Position numbers and translations under genes: made by a program. A DNA stretch of 6,025 bases, taken from an uncultured Clostridia bacterium (GTDB lineage: Bacteria; Bacillota; Clostridia; Oscillospirales; Acutalibacteraceae). The notes below the pieces were generated by a model. It did not search any database. It was not told the origin of the DNA and saw nothing but the letters and a program-made list of their open reading frames with translations. Positions within the stretch are counted from its first letter, which is position 1. The number at the start of each line of letters is the position of its first letter. This document shows, piece by piece, positions 1 to 5,967 of this stretch. The stretch spans positions 1 to 6,025 of the forward strand of contig CAMCIX010000110.1 in the NCBI GenBank assembly GCA_945875045.1, given 5' to 3'.

Positions 1-825
1 CACAAGGAGCTTGTTATAAGGTCTTTAGAGGCGGGCAAAAATGTTATCTGTGAAAAGCCTGTTGAGATGTCGGTCGCGGCGTTTGACGAAATGACCGCCG
101 CCGCGGATAAATCGGGCAAGCTTTTCACAGTTCACCAGAACAGACGTTGGGACGTTGACTATCTGGCGATGAAGAAAATAGTTGAGTCGGGCGAGATAGG
201 CGAGCTTATTAATATTGAATCCCGCATTCACGGCTCCCGCGGTATTCCCAGCGACTGGCGCTGTACCAAGGCGCAGGGCGGCGGAATGATTCTCGACTGG
301 GGCGTACACCTTATCGACCAGATTCTGCAAATCATAAAGGAAAGAATCGTAAGGGTTTACTGCACCGAGACCCACATCACCAATTCCGAGGTGGACGACG
401 GCTTTAAGCTTACAATGTATTTTGAAAGCGGAAAGACCGCCTATGTCGAGGTAGGTACATATAACTTTATTGCTATGCCGCGTTTCTATCTGCAATGCAA
501 AAACGGTAGCGCGATTATTGAGGATTGGCAGAAAAACGCGCAGGTTGCCCGTATGAAGGCGTGGAACGAAAAAGAGGTTCTCCCCGTTCAGACCGCCGCG
601 GGAATTACCAAAACAATGGCTCCCCGCGACGAAATCACCCTTGATATGTACGAGGCGGACCGTCCGCAAAGCGACGTTCACGATTTTTACCGCAACTTCT
701 GCGCCGCGCTTGACGGCAAGGCGGAATCTGCAATCAAGCTCGGCGAGGTACGCCGCGTAATGCAGGTGATGGAGGCTTGCTTTGAATCGTCCGACAAAAA
801 GCAGGCGCTTGAGGTTAACATATAA
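1..825 (+). CDS. Gfo/Idh/MocA-family oxidoreductase, 5' end outside the window
   Basis: This is the C-terminal 274 residues of a NAD(P)-dependent sugar or cyclitol dehydrogenase. The reading frame is open from base 1, and the family is usually 330-390 residues, so roughly 70-100 N-terminal residues, including the GxGxxG nucleotide-binding loop, lie upstream. Counting from the first visible residue, the family's catalytic-lysine motif EKP is at 18-20 (GKNVICEKP), a HQNRRWD stretch is at 45-51, and the active-site signature GGGMILDWGVHLID is at 93-106, with Asp99 and His103 as likely catalytic or substrate-binding residues. A RGIP segment at 80-83 precedes it and recurs in the oxidoreductase at 2758. 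The family assignment is firm; the substrate is unknown. An ATG at 67 lies after the EKP motif and is not the real start. The stop overlaps the next ATG by one base (TAATG), so translation is probably coupled. Confidence 0.93.
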   Translation, partial: HKELVIRSLEAGKNVICEKPVEMSVAAFDEMTAAADKSGKLFTVHQNRRWDVDYLAMKKIVESGEIGELINIESRIHGSRGIPSDWRCTKAQGGGMILDWGVHLIDQILQIIKERIVRVYCTETHITNSEVDDGFKLTMYFESGKTAYVEVGTYNFIAMPRFYLQCKNGSAIIEDWQKNAQVARMKAWNEKEVLPVQTAAGITKTMAPRDEITLDMYEADRPQSDVHDFYRNFCAALDGKAESAIKLGEVRRVMQVMEACFESSDKKQALEVNI

Positions 826-1823
826 TGATAAGGCTCGCGACCGTCGGCACAAGCGCGATAACCGAAAAGTATTTGGCGGCTTGCCGCTTGACAGGTAGAT
901 ATATCTTCCACACCGCCTATTCGCGAAGTATTGAAAACGGTGAGAAATTCGCAAAGGCTCAGGGGTTTGAGCATTTTTCCGACGATTTAAGGTCGGTTGC
1001 CGAAAACCCCGAGCTTGACGCGGTTTACATAGCAACACCTAATGTTTTTCACTATGAGCAAAGCAAGCTTTTTTTAGAAAACGGCAAGAATGTTATCTGT
1101 GAAAAGCCTATTGCGACCGACTGCGAAAAATATGACGAGCTTTTGTCTCTCGCCGATAAAAAAGGGCTTATTTACGCCGAGGCGATTATGTCCCGTCACT
1201 GTGCGGGGCGTGAAATACTGCTTGACGCACTTAAACAGATAGGCAGAATTTCGCAAGCGCGTATTGATTTTTGTCAGCTTTCAAGCCGATACGAAAGGTA
1301 TAAAAATGGCGAAAAGCTTAATATTTTCGATATGTCCCTCGCCGCGGGAACCCTTATGGATTTAGGTGTTTACTGCGTATATGCGGCGATCGATTTGTTA
1401 GGCAAGCCCGACAGCGTATCAGCCGCCGCCGCCTTTGATAACAACGGCGCCGACCTTTCGGGGGGAGCGGTGTTAGGCTACAAGGATTTTACGGCGGTTC
1501 TGTCCTACAGTAAAATCGGTCAGTCGGCGATAGGCTCCGAAATAGTGGGCGACAAGGGCGTAGTTAAAATAGGCTCAATCTCTCAATACGCCGACATTTC
1601 GCTTATAAAGGACGGTAAGGAAACCCCACTCTTAGGATTCCCCGACCGTGCCGAGGTAATGCGGGGCGAAGCTGAAAAATTCGCCGATTATATCGAAAAC
1701 AAGGACGCTTTTTCGGCGGGTTACAAAACTGTATGCGAATTAACCCATAATGTCCATACCTGTATGGATTTAATAAAGCAAAGCGCAAAAATAAAATATC
1801 CGATAAAGGAGTGCAATTTATGA
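825..1823 (+). CDS. Gfo/Idh/MocA-family oxidoreductase (second paralogue)
   Basis: This is a complete 332-residue NAD(P)-dependent dehydrogenase or reductase of the Gfo/Idh/MocA family, of normal length. The N-terminal Rossmann fold starts at residue 2. Its nucleotide loop reads VGTSAIT (7-13), so the second glycine of GxGxxG is replaced by serine. The second strand ends AYSRS (31-35); Ser-Arg here, rather than an acidic residue, is usually read as a preference for NADP(H). The EKP motif is at 93-95 and AGTLMDLGVYCVY at 174-186, with Asp179 and Tyr183 at the positions that hold Asp and His in many relatives. The start is the ATG in the TAATG overlap with the preceding stop; a weak GAGG site lies about 10 bases upstream (811-814). 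Its 3' end overlaps the next gene by four bases. The substrate is unknown; a reductase on a keto-sugar intermediate is one inference. Confidence 0.93.
   Translation: MIRLATVGTSAITEKYLAACRLTGRYIFHTAYSRSIENGEKFAKAQGFEHFSDDLRSVAENPELDAVYIATPNVFHYEQSKLFLENGKNVICEKPIATDCEKYDELLSLADKKGLIYAEAIMSRHCAGREILLDALKQIGRISQARIDFCQLSSRYERYKNGEKLNIFDMSLAAGTLMDLGVYCVYAAIDLLGKPDSVSAAAAFDNNGADLSGGAVLGYKDFTAVLSYSKIGQSAIGSEIVGDKGVVKIGSISQYADISLIKDGKETPLLGFPDRAEVMRGEAEKFADYIENKDAFSAGYKTVCELTHNVHTCMDLIKQSAKIKYPIKECNL
1805..1811 (+). promoter_or_regulatory. Ribosome binding site that fixes the start at 1820
   Basis: AAAGGAG lies eight bases before the ATG at 1820. This makes that ATG the start, not the in-frame GTG at 1811, whose G is part of the binding site itself. 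The site lies within the last codons of the preceding gene, as expected for translational coupling through the ATGA overlap. Confidence 0.85.
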
Positions 1824-2734
1824 AGCTTGGTATTGTAAGCGCAATCTATGACGGCTTTACCTTTGAGGAGGCTGTCGAAAACGCCGTACAAAACGGCTGT
1901 AAATGTATGGAGGTCGCCTGTTGGCCGCAGGGCAAGGCGGAAAGGCGTTACGCGGGTGTAAGCCACATTGACGTGGATAATACTTCTGCCGAGTATATCG
2001 CCTACATAAAGGATTTCTGTGCTAAAAAGGGCATTGAAATTTCCTCCCTCGCATTTTACCCCAACACTATGGACGGAAACCTCGAAAAGAGAAACGCCGC
2101 TATAGAGCACCTTAAAAAGGTTATCAATATGAGCGCGCTTTTGGGCGTTAATATGGTTACGACCTTTATAGGCAGAGACCAGACCAAAACAGTTGAAGAA
2201 AATCTTGAGCTGTTTAAGGAAATCTGGCCCCCTATCATTAAGCTCGCCGAGGAAAAGGGCGTTAAGGTTGCTATTGAAAACTGCCCTATGCTTTTCGGCG
2301 CAGACCAGTGGCCGGGCGGACAAAACCTCTTTACCACCCCTGCCCTTTGGCGTAAAATGTTTGAAATATTGCCGAGTGACAATTTCGGAATCAACTATGA
2401 CCCCAGCCACTTTATCTGGCAGCAGATTGACTACATAAAGCCGCTTTATGACTTCAAGGATAAGATTTTCCACGTTCACTTTAAGGATATTAAGCTTTAT
2501 CCGGATAAGCTGAATGAGGTCGGAACAATGGGCTATCCGCTCGATTATATGAGCCCGAAGCTACCGGGACTGGGCGACGTTGACTGGGGCAAATATGTTT
2601 CCGCTCTTACCGATATAGGCTTTAACGGATTTGCCTGCATTGAGGTTGAGGACAAGGCTTTTGAAAGCTCAAAGGAACGGATTTTAGATTCAGTTGCACT
2701 TAGCTGCCGTTATATGCGCCAGTTCGTGATATAA
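1820..2734 (+). CDS. Sugar phosphate isomerase/epimerase-like TIM-barrel protein
   Basis: This is a 304-residue cytoplasmic protein of the AP-endonuclease-2/xylose-isomerase-like TIM-barrel superfamily, which includes inosose dehydratase (IolE), sugar epimerases and lyases acting on 3-keto-glycosides. Candidate divalent-metal ligands appear in the usual order on successive strands: Glu153 (AIENCPM), Asp194 (NYDPSHF), His218/His220 (FHVHFKD) and Glu275 (CIEVED). A GLGDVDW segment at 250-256 is the family's typical substrate-side loop. The start is taken at the ATG in the ATGA overlap with the upstream stop because a strong AAAGGAG site precedes it at ideal distance. It is sandwiched between dehydrogenase genes, so it probably acts on the keto-product of one of them. 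Fold and metal dependence are well supported; epimerase, dehydratase or eliminase activity cannot be separated from sequence alone. Confidence 0.9.
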   Translation: MKLGIVSAIYDGFTFEEAVENAVQNGCKCMEVACWPQGKAERRYAGVSHIDVDNTSAEYIAYIKDFCAKKGIEISSLAFYPNTMDGNLEKRNAAIEHLKKVINMSALLGVNMVTTFIGRDQTKTVEENLELFKEIWPPIIKLAEEKGVKVAIENCPMLFGADQWPGGQNLFTTPALWRKMFEILPSDNFGINYDPSHFIWQQIDYIKPLYDFKDKIFHVHFKDIKLYPDKLNEVGTMGYPLDYMSPKLPGLGDVDWGKYVSALTDIGFNGFACIEVEDKAFESSKERILDSVALSCRYMRQFVI

Positions 2735-2757
2735 AATTTTTTTAGGAGGAAAAGAAA

Positions 2758-3912
2758 ATGGCAAACGTAGCAGGCTTAGACGCATTTAAGGAAAATCAGG
2801 AAACAACTGTTATTGACGCGTCTAAAAAGGTAAAAATCGGAATTATAGGAACAGGTTGGATTGCTGAATCCCACATTAATGCATACAAGAATATGCCCGA
2901 TGTTGAAATAGTTGCAATGGCTGACTTAGTTCCCGGCAAGGCGGAGGCTTTCGCAAAGAAATTCGGTGTTGAAAACTGCCGTTTCTATGAAAGCGACGAG
3001 GCTCTTATAGCCGCCGAAAAGGATTTGGACGGAGTAAGCATCTGCACCTATAACGGCACGCACGCCTCCTGCGCCATTCACGCGCTTAACGCGGGAATCA
3101 ATGTTATGCTTGAAAAGCCCTTCACCGTAACCCTCGACGAGGCAGTAGAGGTAATGAAGGCTGAAAAGAAGAGCGGTAAAATTCTCACCATCGGCTTCCA
3201 GCCCAGAATGAGCGAGAATATGAAGATGATTAAAAAGATTGTAGATTCGGGCGAGCTCGGTAAGGTTTACTATTTGCAGGCAGGCGGCGGCCGCCGCAGA
3301 GGTATCCCGACTCCGTTCGGCACCACCTTTATTGAAAAGGAAACCGCGGGTATCGGCGCAGTGGGCGACATCGGCTCCTACTCGCTTGATATGCTTATGG
3401 GCGCTGTCGGCTATCCGAAGCCGCTTACCGTTTCGGGCTACACCTCGGCGTTCTTCGGCAAGGATCCCGGCTATTACCCCAACCACCCCGAATACGCCGA
3501 GAAGTTCGGCGTTGACGATTTCGCCGCCGCTTTCGTTCGCTTAGAGGGCGATATTATTCTTGACTTCCGTATCTCTTGGGCTATGAATATGGACACCTGC
3601 GGCGACGCGCTTATCTTAGGCACAAAGGGCGGTCTGCGTATCCCCTCAACCGAGTGCTGGAACGGCGAGTTTGACTCTCCCCTTAAAATTTACAAGACCA
3701 TCGGCGACGAAACCGTGGAATACTCCGTACCGCTTAAACCCAGAGAGGATTTATTTGCTAAAAAGCTCCGTGCTTTTGTTGACTCCATTAAAAACGGCGG
3801 AACAGCTACTGTTCCGTCAAGCGAGATTCTCTACAATCAGGCAATAATCGACGGTATCGTTAAATCCGCCGAGTCGGGCAAAGAGGTTGAAATCAACATT
3901 CCCGAAATCTAA
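2758..3912 (+). CDS. Gfo/Idh/MocA-family oxidoreductase (third paralogue)
   Basis: This complete 384-residue dehydrogenase is preceded by a strong TAGGAGGA ribosome site (2743-2750), seven bases before the ATG. The Rossmann fold begins only at about residue 25, after a 24-residue N-terminal extension with no hydrophobic segment. The nucleotide loop is canonical: GIIGTGWIA at 28-36. The second strand ends MADLVPG with Asp56, which normally favours NAD over NADP. EKP is at 119-121, FQPR at 147-150, RRRGIP at 179-184, and GDIGSYSLD at 203-211 carries Asp204 and Tyr208 at the active-site positions. A 23-bp gap separates it from the preceding gene, so it is probably cotranscribed. The RGIP segment is shared with the first oxidoreductase and often precedes the substrate site in sugar-oxidising members. 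An oxidising, NAD-linked role is inferred; the substrate is unknown. Confidence 0.94.
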   Translation: MANVAGLDAFKENQETTVIDASKKVKIGIIGTGWIAESHINAYKNMPDVEIVAMADLVPGKAEAFAKKFGVENCRFYESDEALIAAEKDLDGVSICTYNGTHASCAIHALNAGINVMLEKPFTVTLDEAVEVMKAEKKSGKILTIGFQPRMSENMKMIKKIVDSGELGKVYYLQAGGGRRRGIPTPFGTTFIEKETAGIGAVGDIGSYSLDMLMGAVGYPKPLTVSGYTSAFFGKDPGYYPNHPEYAEKFGVDDFAAAFVRLEGDIILDFRISWAMNMDTCGDALILGTKGGLRIPSTECWNGEFDSPLKIYKTIGDETVEYSVPLKPREDLFAKKLRAFVDSIKNGGTATVPSSEILYNQAIIDGIVKSAESGKEVEINIPEI

Positions 3913-3925
3913 TTATAAAATTCAA

Positions 3926-3949
3926 GGGCAGCCTCAAAAAAGGCTGCCT
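3926..3949 (+). other. Intercistronic hairpin within the operon
   Basis: GGCAGCCT (3927-3934) and AGGCTGCC (3941-3948) form a perfect 8-bp stem around a CAAAAA loop, with a possible extra G-U pair outside. The bases that follow are A-rich (GAAATAAAAAA) and lead into the ribosome site of the next gene, so there is no U-tract on either strand. It is therefore more likely an RNA processing or stability element, or a partial attenuator, than a terminator. It sits in the largest gap of the operon (60 bp). Confidence 0.7.
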
Positions 3950-3972
3950 GAAATAAAAAAGGAGAAATAATT

Positions 3973-4788
3973 ATGTACGATTTTCCGATTGCTTTACAGC
4001 TTTATTCAGTAAGAACCGATATGGAAGCCGATTTTGAAGGCACACTCAAAAAGGTTAAGGAATTAGGTTATGACGGCGTTGAGTTTGCGGGAATTTTCGG
4101 CAAAAGCGCCGCTGAAATCAAAAAAATATGCGCCGAGATAGGTCTTGTTCCGATTTCCGCCCACGTTCCGTATGACGAGCTTTTAAAGGGTGAGGAAACC
4201 TTCAAGACTTATGCCGAGATAGGCTGTAAATACATTGTAATACCCTGGATTGGCGCCGAGTACCTTGCAGGAGGCGAGAAAAACGCCGAGTTTATAGAGA
4301 ATGTTAAGAAGTTCGGCGAGCTTGCAAACGCAAACGGTATGAAGCTTTGCTACCACAACCACGACTTTGAGTTTGAAAAGGTTGACGGCGAATACAAGCT
4401 TGACCGTCTTTATAACGACGTTCCCGCAGAATTGCTTTCAACCCAGCTTGATACCTGCTGGGTAAATGTCGGCGGCGAAAACCCGTCCGATTATATCCGC
4501 AAGTATAACGGCAGAATTGAAATAATCCACTTAAAGGACTTTGTAGGCAGTAAGAGCGAGAATATGTACGGACTTATCGGAGCCGAAGGCAAAGAAGCTC
4601 CCAAAGAGGCGTCAAAATTTGAACTGCGCCCCGTAGGCAGCGGCGTTCAGGATTTCCCCGCTATACTTGAGGCTTCAAAGGAAGTCGGCGCAAAGTGGGT
4701 AGTTGTAGAGCAGGACGAGCCGAGTATGGGCAAGAATCGCATCGAATGTGCCGAAACAAGCATCAACTACCTTAAGTCGATTTTTTAA
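3973..4788 (+). CDS. Sugar phosphate isomerase/epimerase-like TIM-barrel protein (second type)
   Basis: This is a complete 271-residue TIM-barrel protein of the AP-endonuclease-2/xylose-isomerase-like superfamily, in a different subgroup from the protein at 1820. It opens with the characteristic QLYSVR at 9-14, followed by GYDGVEFAG at 32-40 and AH at 63-64. The subgroup signature YHNHDFEF is at 127-134, then LDTCWV at 159-164, IHLKD at 185-189, VGSG at 221-224 and VEQDEP at 245-250. Asp160, His186 and Glu246 are plausible metal ligands. The start has an AAAAAAGGAG site ending eight bases upstream. It follows the third dehydrogenase after a 60-bp gap with a hairpin, and its 3' end overlaps the convergent regulator gene by 17 bp. 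It may act on a keto-sugar or inosose intermediate made by the neighbouring dehydrogenases. There is no signal peptide, so it is cytoplasmic. The exact reaction is unknown. Confidence 0.92.
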   Translation: MYDFPIALQLYSVRTDMEADFEGTLKKVKELGYDGVEFAGIFGKSAAEIKKICAEIGLVPISAHVPYDELLKGEETFKTYAEIGCKYIVIPWIGAEYLAGGEKNAEFIENVKKFGELANANGMKLCYHNHDFEFEKVDGEYKLDRLYNDVPAELLSTQLDTCWVNVGGENPSDYIRKYNGRIEIIHLKDFVGSKSENMYGLIGAEGKEAPKEASKFELRPVGSGVQDFPAILEASKEVGAKWVVVEQDEPSMGKNRIECAETSINYLKSIF

Positions 4789-5566
4789 GCGCGTTTGAAT
4801 TACTGCGGTATTCAGCGGGTGAAATTCCCATAACAAGCTTAAAGGCACGGTTGAATGACCGTATTGTTCCGAAGCCGACATCCTCCGAGATGTCGGCTAT
4901 TTTCGTATCGGATTCCCTTAAAAGATTGCACGCCTCGGCAATTCTTAGGCTGTTAATATACTCATTAAAATTCTGCTTTAATCGCTTGTTAATCAAGTGC
5001 GATATGTAATATTTGCTCAAATGAAGCTTTTCGGCGACAAGGTCAAGGGTAATATCGTCCTTGAAGTTATGAGTACAAAAATCTATAACGTTATAAAATG
5101 CGGAATTGTTTTCGGCGTTTACGGTTTTAAGGGCAAGCCGCGGCAGTACAAGGCTCATCATAACGTTTATATAGCCGGTTATATTAAGATTCTTGTATTC
5201 CCCGCCCGCGGTGTAAATTTTACCGAACAGCTCTTTAAACTCCGCTGATTCAAGCGAGGCAAAATAATTCTTATCGGGCACGCTCTTTGATATTTCTGCG
5301 GAATAGCCGTATATAATATCGGGCGAAAAAATCAAAATCATATATTCGCCCTTTTGAACCGTGCGGTAATAATGCACCTGATTTGGGAAAGTGATAAACA
5401 TATCGCCTGCGTTTAACAGATAGCTGTTTTTATCGGCATATGCTATGGACTTCCCTTGCCTTACATATACAACCTCCAGCTCCTTGTGCAAATGAGCCAA
5501 GGTTGACAATTCGTCGCTTAACATATATTCCATTGTCAGGACTTTATTCTCGTAAACTATATCCAT
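4772..5566 (-). CDS. AraC-family transcriptional regulator with cupin sensor domain
   Basis: This is a 264-residue regulator of normal length. The N-terminal half is a cupin-type ligand-sensing domain: HLHKELEVVYVRQGK at 25-39 and GDMFITFPNQVHYY at 54-67. The C-terminal half is the double helix-turn-helix: first helix pair about 172-195 (ITLDLVAEKLHLSKYYISH), second about 222-254, ending in the hallmark GFGTIRSFNRAFK and GISPAEYR. Members with this layout usually respond to sugars and activate catabolic operons. The start ATG has a weak GGTGA site (5571-5575) four bases upstream, and a good promoter lies 30-58 bp upstream. The gene converges on the sugar operon, and its stop lies inside the last codons of the 3973 gene. 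Proximity suggests it controls that operon, although the operon's own promoter is outside the window. No target site can be proven here. Confidence 0.93.
   Translation of the reverse strand: MDIVYENKVLTMEYMLSDELSTLAHLHKELEVVYVRQGKSIAYADKNSYLLNAGDMFITFPNQVHYYRTVQKGEYMILIFSPDIIYGYSAEISKSVPDKNYFASLESAEFKELFGKIYTAGGEYKNLNITGYINVMMSLVLPRLALKTVNAENNSAFYNVIDFCTHNFKDDITLDLVAEKLHLSKYYISHLINKRLKQNFNEYINSLRIAEACNLLRESDTKIADISEDVGFGTIRSFNRAFKLVMGISPAEYRSNSNALKKST
4873..4903 (+). terminator. Possible operon terminator inside the opposing regulator gene
   Basis: AGCCGACATC (4873-4882) and GATGTCGGCT (4889-4898) form a perfect 10-bp, GC-rich stem with a 6-base loop, followed on the plus strand by ATTTT. 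It lies about 85 bp past the stop of the last operon gene, and I saw no better terminator between 4788 and this point. The U-tract is short and interrupted by CG. The bases also encode the conserved IADISEDVG stretch of the regulator's second helix-turn-helix, so the symmetry may come partly from protein constraint. Confidence 0.4.
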
Positions 5567-5595
5567 ATTATCACCGCATATGATTTTCTAATTGT

Positions 5596-5624
5596 AATAT
5601 AACATAGGTCACTTAGCTTTTCAA
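5596..5624 (-). promoter_or_regulatory. Sigma-A-type promoter of the AraC-family regulator
   Basis: On the minus strand TTGAAA (plus-strand bases 5619-5624) and TATATT (5596-5601) are separated by exactly 17 bp. The -35 and -10 hexamers each differ from consensus at one or two bases. Transcription would begin near 5589, giving a leader of about 20-25 bases before the regulator's ATG. Confidence 0.65.
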
Positions 5625-5627
5625 GTG
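5610..5627. promoter_or_regulatory. Candidate operator: inverted repeat over the -35 element
   Basis: CACTT (5610-5614) and AAGTG (5623-5627) form a 5-bp inverted repeat with an 8-base spacer, covering the -35 hexamer of the minus-strand promoter. A further partial half-site, ACTT, is at 5633-5636. Arms this short can occur by chance, so this is only a candidate for autoregulation or for control of the divergent gene. Confidence 0.25.
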
Positions 5628-5661
5628 TTTTTACTTAACACAAAAGCGGCAGAGGAATAAT

Positions 5662-5949
5662 ATGTTATTAAAGGAGGCGAGAATTACGGAGAATCTCAAC
5701 AGTATAAACCCGGGAGAATACGCAAAAATCGGACAAATTCTCACGCGCGGCAGTATGCGCCGGCGACTGCTTGATATAGGTCTAACGCCCGGTACAATGA
5801 TTGAATGCGTCGGCAAAAGTCCCGCAGGCGACCCGAAAGCCTTTCTGATACGCGGAGCCGTAATCGCCCTACGATCGGAGGACTGCGCCGACATACTTAT
5901 AAATGAATATGCAAAAAGAGGCTGTAAAAAAACAAATTGGGGTTTGTAG
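5662..5949 (+). CDS. feoA: FeoA-family protein
   Basis: This is a 95-residue protein with a FeoA (SH3-like) domain, the small cytoplasmic partner of the ferrous-iron transporter FeoB. The pattern is clear: RGSMRRRLLDIGLTPGT at 29-45, SPAGDP at 53-58 and IRGAVIALR at 63-71, then SEDCADILI. It is longer than a minimal FeoA (about 75 residues): about 15 extra residues at the N-terminus and a basic tail (NEYAKRGCKKTNWGL, 81-95). The chosen ATG has AGAGGA five bases upstream (5651-5656). A stronger AAAGGAGG lies inside the gene at 5670-5677, but only non-standard start codons follow it. No feoB is visible: a dispersed repeat begins within about 20 bp of the stop. It is divergent from the regulator gene with a 95-bp gap, and I found no convincing iron-repressor box there. 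FeoA-like domains also occur in stand-alone proteins, so partnership with FeoB is unproven. Confidence 0.85.
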   Translation: MLLKEARITENLNSINPGEYAKIGQILTRGSMRRRLLDIGLTPGTMIECVGKSPAGDPKAFLIRGAVIALRSEDCADILINEYAKRGCKKTNWGL

Positions 5950-5967
5950 AGGTACTTGAAATAGCAA

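Noticed and set aside
25..1038. Long open frame on the minus strand opposite the first two oxidoreductases
   Set aside because: It is rich in Arg, Leu and His with no family resemblance, spans two clear genes on the other strand, and has no ribosome site of note.
1811..1819. Upstream GTG start for the TIM-barrel gene, adding three residues
   Set aside because: The GTG begins with the last base of the AAAGGAG ribosome site; the ATG at 1820 is at the right distance and matches family N-termini (MKLGIVS).
1721..2479. Long open frame on the minus strand opposite the TIM-barrel gene
   Set aside because: It shows no recognisable domain and lies wholly opposite well-supported coding sequence; it is a by-product of codon composition.
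2926..3486. Open frame on the minus strand opposite the third oxidoreductase
   Set aside because: The plus-strand protein is unambiguous and the minus frame has no motif.
3887..3919. Internal promoter before the last operon gene (TTGAAA and TATAAA)
   Set aside because: The two hexamers are 21 bp apart, too far for a normal sigma-A promoter, and the first lies within coding sequence.
3926..3960. Intrinsic terminator after the third oxidoreductase
   Set aside because: The stem is good, but neither strand has a U-tract after it; the plus strand continues A-rich into a ribosome site.
4997..5248. Open frame on the plus strand inside the regulator region
   Set aside because: It lies opposite the AraC-family coding sequence and has no domain signal.
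5590..5606. Fur- or PerR-type iron/peroxide box between the regulator and feoA
   Set aside because: The AT-rich stretch has only 3-bp symmetrical arms (TGT...ACA) and does not match the known boxes well; it overlaps the regulator's -10.
5631..5894. Open frame on the minus strand opposite feoA
   Set aside because: The FeoA signature on the plus strand is clear; the minus frame would also run into the regulator's promoter region.
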